Assembly (NCBI RefSeq): GCF_021726515.1
Contig: NZ_JAKKCJ010000004.1
Coordinates: forward strand, 248,001 to 312,000
From: Vibrio sp. CK2-1
GTDB lineage: Bacteria; Pseudomonadota; Gammaproteobacteria; Enterobacterales; Vibrionaceae
Direction of reading: 5' to 3'
DNA: 64,000 nt
A program made the position numbers and the translations under genes. Positions 27,654 through 37,198 of this stretch are shown here, piece after piece. The notes beneath the pieces were generated by a model. That model did no database searches. It was not told the DNA's origin and saw only the letters and a list, made by a program, of their open reading frames with translations. How positions within the stretch are numbered: position 1 is the stretch's first letter; each line of letters starts with the position of its first letter.

Positions 27654-29171
27654 ATGACCGTCATTCGTAAGCAAGATGTGATCAGCAGTGTGGCTGACGC
27701 TCTCCAATATATTTCGTACTACCATCCAATGGATTTTATTCAGGCGCTTGAAAAGGCCTATCACAAGGAAGAGAGCCAAGCCGCGAAAGATGCGATTGCT
27801 CAAATCTTAATTAACTCTCGTATGGCCGCTGAAGGGCACCGTCCGATTTGCCAAGATACCGGCATTGTGACGTGTTTTGTCAATATTGGTATGGATGTTC
27901 GTTGGGATGAAACGGATATGACGGTTCAGCAAATGGTCGATGAAGGCATTCGCCAAGCTTATACCAACCCTGATAACCCATTGCGCGCTTCTGTGCTTTC
28001 TGATCCGGCGGGCAAGCGTATCAACACCAAAGATAACACGCCGGGTGTGGTACACATCAACATGGTGCCGGGTAATAAAGTAGAGATTCAAATCGCGGCA
28101 AAAGGCGGCGGCTCTGAAAATAAAACCAAAATGGTGATGCTAAACCCATCCGATGATATTGCAGAGTGGGTAGAGAAAACCTTACCAGCAATGGGCGCGG
28201 GTTGGTGTCCACCGGGTATGCTAGGCATAGGCATTGGTGGTACGGCTGAAAAAGCGGCGGTACTGGCAAAAGAATCTTTGATGGAACACATTGATATCCA
28301 TGAATTGATTGAACGCGGCCCACAAAATGCGGAAGAAGAATTACGTTTAGATATCTTCAACCGAGTGAATAAATTGGGTATTGGAGCGCAAGGTCTTGGC
28401 GGTTTAACAACTGTTGTGGATGTGAAAATTAAAACTGCGCCAACACACGCCGCTTCTAAACCTGTTTGCTTAATTCCAAACTGTGCAGCAACTCGTCACG
28501 TACATTTCACGCTGGATGGTTCTGGCCCTGCAGAATTAACACCACCAAAATTAGAAGATTGGCCTCAAATTACTTGGGAAGCCGGCGAAAATACTCGTCG
28601 AGTGAACCTAGATACTATTACTAAAGAAGACGTTCTTCAGTGGCGCACTGGTGAAACGGTATTGCTATCTGGCAAAATCTTAACTGGTCGTGATGCAGCA
28701 CATAAACGTATTCAAGGTATGCTACAAAGCGGCGAAGGTTTGCCAGAAGGTGTCGACCTTAAAAACAAATTCATCTACTACGTTGGCCCAGTTGATGCGG
28801 TAGGTGATGAAGTGGTTGGCCCAGCAGGCCCGACAACCTCAACGCGTATGGATAAATTCACCGATATGATGCTAGAAGAAACCGGCATTATGGGAATGAT
28901 TGGTAAAGCAGAGCGTGGTGCAGATACCGTAGAATCCATCAAGAAACATCAGTCTGTTTATCTCATGGCCGTCGGTGGCGCAGCTTATTTGGTGGCGAAA
29001 GCGATTAAGAAAGCACGCGTGGTCGCGTTTGAAGATCTTGGTATGGAAGCGATTTATGAGTTTGAAGTCGAAGATATGCCAGTTACCGTCGCGGTCGATT
29101 CAACTGGTGCGAATGCTCACCAAATCGGTCCTGATACTTGGAAAGTAAAAATTGCTGAAATGGAAAAGTAA
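27654..29171 (+). CDS. fumA: Class I fumarate hydratase (iron-sulfur)
   Basis: 505 residues. Class I fumarase with the N-terminal alpha part (Cys in RPICQDTGIVTCF, plus GAGWCPPGMLGIGIGG and LIPNCAATRH for the [4Fe-4S] cluster) and the C-terminal beta part from about 340 (GETVLLSGKILTGRDAAHKRI, YYVGPVDAVGDEVVGPAGPTTSTRMDKF). It interconverts fumarate and malate. AGAGG precedes ATG. It is divergent from pabB; the shared region has the dyad GTGAC act GTCAC at 27576-27588. fumA and fumB types cannot be told apart here. Confidence 0.94.
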   Translation: MTVIRKQDVISSVADALQYISYYHPMDFIQALEKAYHKEESQAAKDAIAQILINSRMAAEGHRPICQDTGIVTCFVNIGMDVRWDETDMTVQQMVDEGIRQAYTNPDNPLRASVLSDPAGKRINTKDNTPGVVHINMVPGNKVEIQIAAKGGGSENKTKMVMLNPSDDIAEWVEKTLPAMGAGWCPPGMLGIGIGGTAEKAAVLAKESLMEHIDIHELIERGPQNAEEELRLDIFNRVNKLGIGAQGLGGLTTVVDVKIKTAPTHAASKPVCLIPNCAATRHVHFTLDGSGPAELTPPKLEDWPQITWEAGENTRRVNLDTITKEDVLQWRTGETVLLSGKILTGRDAAHKRIQGMLQSGEGLPEGVDLKNKFIYYVGPVDAVGDEVVGPAGPTTSTRMDKFTDMMLEETGIMGMIGKAERGADTVESIKKHQSVYLMAVGGAAYLVAKAIKKARVVAFEDLGMEAIYEFEVEDMPVTVAVDSTGANAHQIGPDTWKVKIAEMEK

Positions 29172-29179
29172 TGAAGTAG

Positions 29180-29217
29180 CACAAGGCGCGTAGGAAAGTG
29201 CGGCGCTTTGTGTCTTT
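29180..29217 (+). terminator. Stem-loop after the fumarase gene
   Basis: CACAAGGCGC (29180-29189) pairs over ten positions with GCGCTTTGTG (29203-29212), one G-U pair, followed by TCTTTAT. Confidence 0.6.
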
Positions 29218-29324
29218 ATCGCTTAAATTTGCTCAGCAATGGAAAAATTTTCTGACTAATGGCGCTAAATTGATTATAGTTTCATTAATAGAAAGTATAA
29301 CAGGCTGAATATTTAGGAGATTTT

Positions 29325-29519
29325 ATGCCACGTTTTGTACAGATTTTGCAGATCTTAATTGCTGTAGTAGTGGGTGGATACGTTGGTGTTCAGATGATCC
29401 TACACGGGATTGCGATTTTTGACACAAGCAATAACTGGTTTGCAGTAATGACAGTGGTACTTGGTTTATTGTTAGAGTTATCTTTATTTATCATCTATAA
29501 ATTGATAGAAGAAGATTAA
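29325..29519 (+). CDS. Small two-helix membrane protein
   Basis: 64 residues. Two hydrophobic helices (about 8-28 and 38-59) are joined by a short polar turn (FDTSNNW), and the end is acidic (KLIEED). I do not recognise a family. An AGGAG site 5 bases before ATG and a terminator at 29550-29587 support a real gene. Confidence 0.7.
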   Translation: MPRFVQILQILIAVVVGGYVGVQMILHGIAIFDTSNNWFAVMTVVLGLLLELSLFIIYKLIEED

Positions 29520-29549
29520 CGGCATTTAAACCGAATCGTTAAAATTCAT

Positions 29550-29587
29550 AAAGGCTCGTATTGATGAAATACGGGCCTTTTGTTTTT
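29550..29587 (+). terminator. Intrinsic terminator
   Basis: AAAGGCTCGTATT pairs with AATACGGGCCTTT (one mismatch), followed by TGTTTTT. Confidence 0.8.
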
Positions 29588-29737
29588 CGTGTATTTTCTT
29601 TTTGATACTTTTCTTTTTAATAAACGTGTTTTTGGTAAAGATGAAGTCAATGTAAGCGGCTGAAGATATTGATTTTAACGAAATATGATATGATCTAACC
29701 AATTAAATGAATCATGCTTTGGTATGTGGAGTGGTAA

Positions 29738-31147
29738 ATGAAAATCAAACAAGAAGTGAACGATCTCGTTAAGCGTAGCTTAGACCGACACTTGCGTCTC
29801 GCGGTGACAGGGCTTTCACGTGCGGGTAAAACTGCCTTTATCACTTCCTTGGTTAATCAGCTTTTAAATAGCTCAACTCAAGATAACTTGCCGCTATTTG
29901 AGCCTAGTCGTAATAAGCAATTACTTGGTGCGAAGCGTATTCCGCAAACCAATTTAATGGTGCCAAGATTTGACTACGATCTTGCCATTGAACAACTGCA
30001 TTCAACACCACCCAAATGGCCAGTACCTACTCGTGATGTGAGCGAAATTCGTCTCGCGATTCGTTTTAAGCCGAAAAAGGGCGCGCGACGTTTAATTAAA
30101 AGCACTTCAACATTGTATCTCGATATCGTGGACTATCCCGGCGAATGGTTACTCGATCTGCCTTTATTGGATATGAGCTTTGAGCAATGGTCACAAAGCC
30201 AACTTGAATTATTAAGAGGCGAAAAGGCGGGCAGTGAATTACGTTCGAAGTTGGCGAAAGAATGGTTATTGAAGTTGAATCATTTCGATAGTCTCGCAAC
30301 CGCCAATGAAAACCGTGTTGCTGAGCTAGCCAGATCTTATACCGACTACCTACACGCTTGTAAGGATGCAGGTTTGCATTGGGTTCAACCGGGTCGCTTT
30401 GTTCTACCGGGTGAACTGGTTGGCGCGCCAGTACTGCAATTCTTCCCTGTTGAACTGGAAATGGATGAACATGGCAAGCCGCTAAAAGAAATTAAACGAA
30501 ATTCAGCTTATGCAATGCTGCGATCTCGTTTTAACGAATACAAAAAGAAAATCGTTAAAAGCTTTTATCAAGAACACTTTGCCTCGTTTGATCGCCAAAT
30601 CGTGCTAGTGGATTGCTTGCAGCCTTTAAACTCTGGATATGATTCTTTCATGGACATGAGTGGGGCTATCAGCCAATTGATGCAAAGCTTTAAATACGGT
30701 CGTAACTCGATATTAAAGCGTTTGTTCTCAGCCAAAATAGACAAAGTGATGTTTGCGGCCACCAAAGCCGATCACGTCACGCCAGATCAACACATCAATA
30801 TGGTGTCTTTGCTGCAACAACTGGTACATGAAGCTTGGCAGCATGTGTCTTATGAAGGCATCGATATGGAATGTGTCAGCCTAGCTTCAATTCAAGCTAC
30901 TATGCCCGGTTATGCTTCATCTGGTGATAAGACTTTCCAAGCAGTTAAAGGCACTACACTGGAAGAAGAAACGCTGACCTTATTTCCCGGTGAAGTGCCG
31001 CCAAAACTGCCACAAAAAGACTACTGGCAAGGTAATGGTTTTGAGTTCTATGAATTTAGGCCATTAAAAATACCTCATGACCAAGCATTACCGCATATTC
31101 GTATGGATAAGGTGTTGCAGTTCTTGTTAGGGGATAAATTACGATGA
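29738..31147 (+). CDS. ycjX: YcjX-family P-loop protein (DUF463)
   Basis: 469 residues. The P-loop GLSRAGKTAF is near residue 25, with the YcjX stretch STLYLDIVDYPGEWLLDLPLL and a late VMFAATKADHVTPDQH guanine-like specificity element. It is a putative GTPase of the phage-shock / envelope stress network; its molecular role is not settled. GTGGAG precedes ATG. The stop overlaps the ycjF start (ATGA). The order ycjX-ycjF-tyrR is the same as in E. coli. Confidence 0.92.
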   Translation: MKIKQEVNDLVKRSLDRHLRLAVTGLSRAGKTAFITSLVNQLLNSSTQDNLPLFEPSRNKQLLGAKRIPQTNLMVPRFDYDLAIEQLHSTPPKWPVPTRDVSEIRLAIRFKPKKGARRLIKSTSTLYLDIVDYPGEWLLDLPLLDMSFEQWSQSQLELLRGEKAGSELRSKLAKEWLLKLNHFDSLATANENRVAELARSYTDYLHACKDAGLHWVQPGRFVLPGELVGAPVLQFFPVELEMDEHGKPLKEIKRNSAYAMLRSRFNEYKKKIVKSFYQEHFASFDRQIVLVDCLQPLNSGYDSFMDMSGAISQLMQSFKYGRNSILKRLFSAKIDKVMFAATKADHVTPDQHINMVSLLQQLVHEAWQHVSYEGIDMECVSLASIQATMPGYASSGDKTFQAVKGTTLEEETLTLFPGEVPPKLPQKDYWQGNGFEFYEFRPLKIPHDQALPHIRMDKVLQFLLGDKLR

Positions 31148-32289
31148 GCGATTACAAAAACAAAATTATCTTCAATAGTGATAAAGAGGGCGAAGCACAG
31201 CAAAATAAAGCTAAGCCTTCCGATTCAAAATTAGACTACCAACAAGAAACATTGGATGCGTTAAATTCAGATCCTGCTTACCAGCAATCGGCTGACCAAC
31301 AGCGGGCTTACCAGAAAATGGGCGCAAAAGTAAAATTTGATGACGCCACTGAATTTGTGCCTATGTCGCAAGCTCAACTAGATATGGCTGAAGAGACGAG
31401 CGTAGAAGATGAAATGGTCAATATCATTCGTCCTCGCTCTAAACGCCGCTGGTTAATGACCGGTGGTGTACTTGCTTTTACCGGCCTAGTTGGTTGGCAA
31501 AGCGTGCATAATGTTCTGCAAGCCTACCAACAATCGGATTGGTTAACACTAGGCTGGACAGGCTTTATCGCGGCATTAGCATCACTGGGTATTGCCGCTA
31601 CGGTCAAAGAGTTATGGAAACTACGTAGACTTCGTAAACAACTGAGTAGCCAAGAACTGGCAATGGATTTAATTCATTCGCATAAAACTGGCAATGCCAA
31701 ACCATTTTGTGAAGACCTTGCTTCGCAGGCTGGCGTGACGCTTGAACATGCTGGCTATGATCGTTGGGTTAAAACGGTGAACGATAACCATAACGATGCC
31801 GATGTGATTGAGCTATATGATGACATGGTGATTGCACTGCAAGACAAGCAAGCAAAAAAAGTCGTAGCCAGTTATTCAACTGAATCTGCGGTGTTGGTCG
31901 CGTTAAGTCCGCTTGCGATTGCCGACATGCTACTGGTCGCTTGGCGTAACTTCAAAATGATTGATGAGCTAGGCAAAATCTACGGGGTTGAACTCGGTTA
32001 CTGGTCTCGCATTCGCTTGCTTAAACTCGTGTTCATCAACATGGCTGCCGCAGGCGCGAGTGAACTAGCGGTGGATGTTGGCACTAACATGATGTCGTTA
32101 AGCGTTGCAGGCAAGATCTCAACTCGTGCCGCGCAAGGGATTGGCGTTGGTTTATTGACTGGCCGTTTAGGGATTAAAGCGATGGCGTTACTTCGTCCTC
32201 TACCGTGGCGCAAAGATAAAGCGGTGCGGCTGGGTGAAATTCGTAAGCTTGTGGTTGGGCGAGTGATAGGAAAAACCGAGCAGAAATAG
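31144..32289 (+). CDS. ycjF: YcjF-like inner membrane protein (DUF697, TIGR01620)
   Basis: 381 residues. A polar N-terminus of about 95 residues is followed by two membrane helices (about 100-118 and 130-150) and a DUF697 domain with ALSPLAIADMLLVAWRNFKMIDELGKIYG and the hydrophobic stretch LVFINMAAAGASELAVDVGTNMMSLSVAGKISTRAAQGIGVGLLTGRLGIKAM. It is likely a membrane partner of YcjX, since the genes overlap by four bases. Confidence 0.92.
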   Translation: MSDYKNKIIFNSDKEGEAQQNKAKPSDSKLDYQQETLDALNSDPAYQQSADQQRAYQKMGAKVKFDDATEFVPMSQAQLDMAEETSVEDEMVNIIRPRSKRRWLMTGGVLAFTGLVGWQSVHNVLQAYQQSDWLTLGWTGFIAALASLGIAATVKELWKLRRLRKQLSSQELAMDLIHSHKTGNAKPFCEDLASQAGVTLEHAGYDRWVKTVNDNHNDADVIELYDDMVIALQDKQAKKVVASYSTESAVLVALSPLAIADMLLVAWRNFKMIDELGKIYGVELGYWSRIRLLKLVFINMAAAGASELAVDVGTNMMSLSVAGKISTRAAQGIGVGLLTGRLGIKAMALLRPLPWRKDKAVRLGEIRKLVVGRVIGKTEQK

Positions 32290-32328
32290 CCGTATTAATA
32301 ACCACAACGAAATAAACCTTAAAAAGAC

Positions 32329-32357
32329 TAGGGCTCAGATAACAGAATCTGGCCCTA
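32329..32357. terminator. Hairpin between ycjF and tyrR
   Basis: TAGGGCTCAGAT (32329-32340) pairs with ATCTGGCCCTA (32347-32357), leaving one bulged T. No T-run follows, so it may attenuate or act as an mRNA end rather than a full terminator. Confidence 0.45.
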
Positions 32358-32438
32358 ATCATCTAATTTCTTGACGAATTACCGGCCTTCCTACACACTA
32401 CTGTCAACTTTTCGTGACACCTTTTCAGGAATAGAACC

Positions 32439-34061
32439 GTGCGTTTAGAAGTCCTTTGCCAAGACCGCCTTGGTCTTACTCGTGAACTGCTAGATATCCT
32501 AGTTTCTAAAAATATCGACTTACGTGGCATTGAGTTGAGTACTCGTGGCATTCACATCGGCGATCCCGGGATCATCTACTTAAATTGTCCTGATGTTGAA
32601 TTTGGAACTTTTAGTGGTTTGATGGCGCAAATTCGTCAAATCGAAGGCGTGACCGATGTTCGTAAAATTCCATTTATGCCAAGTGAACGCGAAAGCACCG
32701 AGCTAAATGCGATTCTAGATACACTGCCTGATCCGGTAATTTCGATAAACCTGAAAGGGGATATTGAAATGGCGAACTTCTGCGCGCTGGCGTTGTTTAA
32801 AGTTACCGTCAAAGAAATTCAAACCTACAGCATTTTTCATTACATCCCGAAACTAAAATCCGCACCTTGGTTTAAAGCGTTAGCCAGCGGTGAAGTAAAA
32901 CCTAAGCAGGGTAAGTTTGATGAAGGTCTACTGCGCTACCGCGATAAAATCACCATCGAAGGCTTAAACTACCTAATGGATGTGATGCCGGTAATGATCC
33001 ACAGTGATTCGGGTGAAGCGATTCTTGCCAGTGCTGTGATCATGCTAAAACCTATTGTGCATTCAGAAACCAAACTAACGGCTGTACCAGATTACAACCC
33101 ACTTGGCTTTGAGCATTTTGTTGGTGTATCGAATCACCATCAACGTTTGGTGTCTCAGGCGAAAAAACTAGCCATGCTAGACCAGCCGTTATTGATTGAA
33201 GGTGAGACCGGTACTGGTAAAGAAATGCTGGCTCGCGCTTGTCATAACCGCTCTCATCGCTCCAATGAACCATTCTTAGTGTTAAGCTGTGCGTCTATGC
33301 CAGATGATGCGGCAGAAACCGAATTGTTTGGTAATGCACCGGGCGCGTTTAATAACGACATTGGTCATAAAGGTATTTTTGAACAAGCCGATAAAGGCAC
33401 GGTTTTTCTTGATGAAATAGGCGAAATGAGCCCACATCTACAGATCAAACTCCTGCGCTTCTTGCAAGATGGCTCATTCCGTCGAGTAGGTGAAGAAAAT
33501 GAAATGCACGTCGATGTACGTGTGATTGCTTCGACTAAACAAACATTGTCACAACTCACCCAATCAGGCTCATTTCGTGAAGATTTGTACTACCGTTTAA
33601 ACGTATTGAATTTAAGCATTCCATCTTTACGTGAGCGTAGTAGTGACGTATTGCCGCTGGTGGATATGTTTGTCGCCAAATATGCTCAGCAGCTTGGATT
33701 AAAAGTGCCTAGTTATGATGAACAACTCATCGAGCAGCTAACGCTATATCCTTGGCCGGGTAACATTCGTCAGCTAGAAAACTCCGTGCTGCGCGCGATG
33801 ACCCAACTTGATGATGATGTATTGAAGTTTGAACACTTCCAACTGCCAACACTGCAAGCAAGCCGTTCCGCATTTGAAACACCATCGGAGAGCTTTACGC
33901 TAGATGGTTCACTTGATGAGATGATGCGTAAACATGAAGCGCAAATTTTAGAGCGTTTGTATCAATCGTTCCCATCAAGTCGCAAGTTAGCAAAGCGTTT
34001 GGAAGTGTCACACACCTCAATTGCAAATAAGCTACGTGATTATGGAATTCGAAAATCGTAA
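32439..34061 (+). CDS. tyrR: Transcriptional regulator TyrR
   Basis: 540 residues. An N-terminal ACT domain (MRLEVLCQDRLGLTRELLDIL, R2 and R10 conserved) is followed by a PAS domain (about 85-200), an AAA+ domain with Walker A GETGTGKE (255-262) and Walker B VFLDEIGE, and a C-terminal helix-turn-helix (SSRKLAKRLEVSHTSIANKLRDYG). It controls aromatic amino acid synthesis and uptake. GTG start with AGGA 8 bases before. Compared with E. coli TyrR the ACT domain has a short insertion (around TRGIHIG), and the loop equivalent to the sigma-54 GAFTGA motif reads GAFNND (302-307). Confidence 0.95.
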   Translation: MRLEVLCQDRLGLTRELLDILVSKNIDLRGIELSTRGIHIGDPGIIYLNCPDVEFGTFSGLMAQIRQIEGVTDVRKIPFMPSERESTELNAILDTLPDPVISINLKGDIEMANFCALALFKVTVKEIQTYSIFHYIPKLKSAPWFKALASGEVKPKQGKFDEGLLRYRDKITIEGLNYLMDVMPVMIHSDSGEAILASAVIMLKPIVHSETKLTAVPDYNPLGFEHFVGVSNHHQRLVSQAKKLAMLDQPLLIEGETGTGKEMLARACHNRSHRSNEPFLVLSCASMPDDAAETELFGNAPGAFNNDIGHKGIFEQADKGTVFLDEIGEMSPHLQIKLLRFLQDGSFRRVGEENEMHVDVRVIASTKQTLSQLTQSGSFREDLYYRLNVLNLSIPSLRERSSDVLPLVDMFVAKYAQQLGLKVPSYDEQLIEQLTLYPWPGNIRQLENSVLRAMTQLDDDVLKFEHFQLPTLQASRSAFETPSESFTLDGSLDEMMRKHEAQILERLYQSFPSSRKLAKRLEVSHTSIANKLRDYGIRKS

Positions 34062-34654
34062 TGAAAACGGATCTCTCTACCTTTGAATTGTTGATTGGCG
34101 ATAACTTTGAACTTGAAAGCGTTAACGTGCGTCTTATCGGTTCTGGTGATGAGAAGATGATGGCGGATTTTTATAACCAAAATCATCAACATTTAGCCCC
34201 TTGGGATCCTATTCGAGGCTCTGAATTTTATACCGTTGAAGGTTGGAAAAGCCGTATTAAACGTTTGAATGATTTTCATCAAATGAATACAGTGTTTAGC
34301 TTCATTATTGTTGATAAAGAAGATACTCAAGTACTTGGCACTATTAACTTTACCAATATTTCAGGTTTTCCGATTCATGCTTGCAACCTTGGCTATTCAT
34401 TATCTGAAACCGCCCAAGGAAAAGGCATTATGACTCATGCTCTGCAAGTGTGTATCCAGTGGATTTTTACACAACAAAATCTACATCGAATTATGGCTGC
34501 CTACATGCCCAATAATATTCGTAGTGAGAAAGTACTCGATCGCCTAGGTTTTGAATTTGAAGGTATCGCGAAAGACTATTTATTAATTAATGGCCAGTGG
34601 GAAACACATCGCTTAATGTCACTGATAAATTCAGCATGGCGAGCTGAAACATAG
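34061..34654 (+). CDS. RimJ/RimL-type GNAT acetyltransferase
   Basis: 197 residues. The GNAT fold is shown by IIVDKEDTQVLGTINFTNI, the acetyl-CoA loop SETAQGKGIMTHALQ and the end NIRSEKVLDRLGFEFEGIAKDYLLINGQWETHRLMSLIN, typical of RimJ-like alanine N-acetyltransferases. Its ATG shares one base with the tyrR stop (TAATG), so translation is coupled. RimJ itself acetylates ribosomal protein S5; this may be that gene, but the assignment is not certain. Confidence 0.87.
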   Translation: MKTDLSTFELLIGDNFELESVNVRLIGSGDEKMMADFYNQNHQHLAPWDPIRGSEFYTVEGWKSRIKRLNDFHQMNTVFSFIIVDKEDTQVLGTINFTNISGFPIHACNLGYSLSETAQGKGIMTHALQVCIQWIFTQQNLHRIMAAYMPNNIRSEKVLDRLGFEFEGIAKDYLLINGQWETHRLMSLINSAWRAET

Positions 34655-34674
34655 AATTGAATAAAGGAGCTAGC

Positions 34675-35265
34675 GTGGAACGACTTAATAAACAACTAGC
34701 ATTATTAATGGAACTCGACAAACTGAAAACCGTGTTACGCCGTACTCGTGTAAAAGCGGCAGAAGGGCGTTTAGAAAATACCGCCGAACATAGTTGGCAT
34801 GTTGCGATGATGGCATTGTTGATGGAAGAACATGCCAATGAGCCAGTAGACATTGCTAAAGTCGTCAAGATGTTGCTACTGCACGATATTGTGGAAATTG
34901 ATGCTGGTGATACGTTTGTGTACGACACCGCAGCATCACAAGTACAAGAAGAAAATGAATTAAAGGCTGCTCAGCGATTATTTGGTATGTTACCCGACGA
35001 ACAGGGCGCAGAGCTGATGGCTATTTGGCAAGAGTTTGAACAAGCACAAAGCCCAGAAGCGAAATTTGCCAAAGCGCTCGACCGTTTAATCCCAATGCTG
35101 CTGAACTACTATAATAATGGTCAAAGTTGGATGGAGCATGGCGTAACTAAAACCCAAGCGTTAACCGTTAATGCAAAAATTGAATATGGTTCAGAAGCAT
35201 TGTGGCAAAAAACACAGCAGATCGTCGCTGAAGCAGTAAAAAATGGCTGGTTGAAAGACCAATAA
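34675..35265 (+). CDS. HD-domain hydrolase (YfbR-like 5'-deoxynucleotidase family)
   Basis: 196 residues. HD_3 family metal phosphohydrolase: AEHSWHV supplies the first His, LLLHDIVEIDAGDTFVYD the His-Asp pair and downstream acidic residues, and KALDRLIPMLLNYYNNGQSW the last Asp. Relatives hydrolyse deoxynucleoside 5'-monophosphates. AAAGGAG lies 5 bases before GTG 34675, while the frame's first TTG (34657) precedes that site, so GTG was chosen. Confidence 0.87.
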   Translation: MERLNKQLALLMELDKLKTVLRRTRVKAAEGRLENTAEHSWHVAMMALLMEEHANEPVDIAKVVKMLLLHDIVEIDAGDTFVYDTAASQVQEENELKAAQRLFGMLPDEQGAELMAIWQEFEQAQSPEAKFAKALDRLIPMLLNYYNNGQSWMEHGVTKTQALTVNAKIEYGSEALWQKTQQIVAEAVKNGWLKDQ

Positions 35266-35288
35266 GAAATTAAACAAAGCGAGTTACT

Positions 35289-35765
35289 ATGTCGTATACA
35301 CCTTTGGAACAATACCAAAGAAAGTGGATTTTCACTCATCAATCTCTTCCTGTGCCAGAAGAAGATTTGGTGCATATCAAACCGATTTCTCAGCAGCGTG
35401 CTGCGCAGTTATGGATTGAAAACATTAGCAAACAAAGCCCAGATGCCGACCGTTTAAGCTCTGGCGATTGGCCAAGCAAAGCAAGTAATTGGTCTGATGA
35501 AGTCAATTGGTCCGCCGCTTGGGATGCCGATGAACCTGAACTGCCTCAAGCAATCCTAGAGCATATCGACTGGCAAGATGACGTAACGGTCTACTTCTGC
35601 TACGAAAAATACAACATCATAGAAACCAAGTGGTCAATTTTCAAAAAGCATTGGAAGAACTTCTTATTCTTCGATGATGGCCCGATTCTAATAGGCCGCC
35701 GACGTTCTGAAGCCTTATGGTTCAACACCAATGGCACAGTAAAGTTAGGTCAACGTACTGAGTAA
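35289..35765 (+). CDS. DUF2947 family protein
   Basis: 158 residues. It is Trp-rich, with SSGDWPSKASNWSDEVNWSAAWDADEPELP and a C-terminal KKHWKNFLFFDDGPILIGRRR stretch matching the gammaproteobacterial DUF2947 family. No function is known. The gene follows the HD hydrolase after 23 bases and ends the run that begins with tyrR; terminator at 35787-35811. Confidence 0.8.
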   Translation: MSYTPLEQYQRKWIFTHQSLPVPEEDLVHIKPISQQRAAQLWIENISKQSPDADRLSSGDWPSKASNWSDEVNWSAAWDADEPELPQAILEHIDWQDDVTVYFCYEKYNIIETKWSIFKKHWKNFLFFDDGPILIGRRRSEALWFNTNGTVKLGQRTE

Positions 35766-35786
35766 AAGATAAACCTATAATTGATT

Positions 35787-35811
35787 AAAGCTGCCAATGG
35801 CGGCTTTTTTT
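35787..35811 (+). terminator. Intrinsic terminator after the DUF2947 gene
   Basis: AAAGCTGCC and GGCGGCTTT pair across a short loop, followed by a T-run. Confidence 0.75.
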
Positions 35812-35963
35812 GTGCTCTAAGAGTTTTAATTATCAATGTATTAGTAAAAGGTGACAAAGTAATATTGAGTGTGAGATCTGAAAATAAAAGATGGATGTTT
35901 GTAAGCCATTTGGACTTTCAGGTAGTGTGAGTTAAATCTAAACCGCATCACACATGGAATAGC

Positions 35964-36593
35964 ATGCATAAGCTAAAGGTTTTCCAACAAAGCAATATTG
36001 ATCATTTACATCAGATTATTAATGACTACCCATTCGCAACATTAATTGTCAGCACTGATTCTGGCATAGAAGTGGATCATTTGCCGATGATTTTGACTAT
36101 TGATGATGGAATTGCGAGTCTTCAAGGGCATATTGCCAAAGCGAACCCTCTTGCTAAATTAGTTAATGATGAAACCAAATCAACCATCATTTTCCACGGC
36201 CCCAATTGTTATATATCTCCAAACTACTACCCAACCAAGAAAGAAAATGGCAAAGCAGTGCCAACATGGAATTATATTGTTGTACATGTCACCGGCGAGA
36301 TTAAATGTATCCATGACAACGATTGGAAGTTGGATTTCTTAAATAGGCTAACGGATAAGCATGAATCTAACTCTGATGAACCTTGGTCTATTTCTGATGC
36401 ACCTCAAGAATATATTGAGAAAATGCTACCAGTGATTGTTGGCTTGGAAGTACAAATTGAATCGATAGAAGGTAAGTGGAAAGTGAGCCAAGATAAGCCG
36501 GAAATCAATCAACAAGGCGTTGTCGATGGCCTACAAGCAATAGGGCATAGTGATATGCAAGCTTGGGTTCAAAAGTTTATTGTTTCTGGTTAA
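35964..36593 (+). CDS. PaiB-like FMN-binding negative regulator family protein
   Basis: 209 residues. Features of the FMN-binding_2 / PaiB family are DYPFATLIVSTDSGIEVDHLPM, QGHIAKANPLAK, FHGPNCYISPNYYPTKKENGKAVPTWNY and EKMLPVIVGLEVQIESIEGKWKVSQ. PaiB with PaiA represses sporulation genes in Bacillus, but in Gram-negatives the role is unclear and a flavin enzyme is possible. TGGAA precedes ATG. Separate transcript from the tyrR group. Confidence 0.85.
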   Translation: MHKLKVFQQSNIDHLHQIINDYPFATLIVSTDSGIEVDHLPMILTIDDGIASLQGHIAKANPLAKLVNDETKSTIIFHGPNCYISPNYYPTKKENGKAVPTWNYIVVHVTGEIKCIHDNDWKLDFLNRLTDKHESNSDEPWSISDAPQEYIEKMLPVIVGLEVQIESIEGKWKVSQDKPEINQQGVVDGLQAIGHSDMQAWVQKFIVSG

Positions 36594-36901
36594 TTTCCTC
36601 TTACCTATTTGAACCAAAGAAGCACCAGTGACAATTGAGTTGTGATAGCTAAGGGGAAGGCTGGATACACAGTAGCTTTTTGATGTTATATATGCGCTTA
36701 GGTTTATATCAACATTCACTGGTTATAAACACAGTGCGTTCTTACGAGTTGCAAGTGGTGAACTATACGGATTTTTCCGTCTATTAAATTGTTATGGGAA
36801 CAAAACTGGGATTGATGTCGAGTTTATTAAAATATGATGCTTAATACTTTCTGGTGTAGAAGAAATTACATTTAAAACCAAAGGATTGGAGTGATAACGT
36901 T
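36594..36901. other. Gene-free stretch between paiB-like gene and small membrane gene
   Basis: AT-rich with no open frame that I can support. The hairpin ACGGA (36767-36771) / TCCGT (36776-36780) with a four-T loop is the only clear structure. If the next gene came in as an integron cassette, its left edge should lie here, but I could not identify a clean GTTRRRY core. Confidence 0.4.
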
Positions 36902-37183
36902 GTGAGATTTGTTTTAATTGCACTAACACTGAACCATTTCATTTACTTATATTTCGAGCATTTTATCGACGGTATAATGAGCAGTCCCAGCGAAGCAGGT
37001 CAAGCTCCTGGATATGGGATGGTTTATTCATTGTTAATCTTTCCCTTCCAACTTTTTCTAGAACTAGTATTTATTGTTGCTTTGCTTTACCAAACTTTAG
37101 TAGTTCGTCAATGGAAAGAGAGCATATGGTACTGGTTTCCTTTCTTATTAACGTTGCTTCTGATTTTAGATATTGGGCACTGA
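36902..37183 (+). CDS. Small hypothetical membrane protein, possible former integron cassette gene
   Basis: 93 residues with three hydrophobic segments (about 3-23, 38-63 and 72-90) and a Trp-rich end (WKESIWYWFPFLLT). No family recognised. GTG start with GGAG about 10 bases before, a somewhat long spacing. The stop at 37181-37183 lies 15 bases before the attC-like sequence at 37199, the usual spacing in gene cassettes. Confidence 0.6.
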   Translation: MRFVLIALTLNHFIYLYFEHFIDGIMSSPSEAGQAPGYGMVYSLLIFPFQLFLELVFIVALLYQTLVVRQWKESIWYWFPFLLTLLLILDIGH

Positions 37184-37198
37184 CTTTGTATGTTCACA

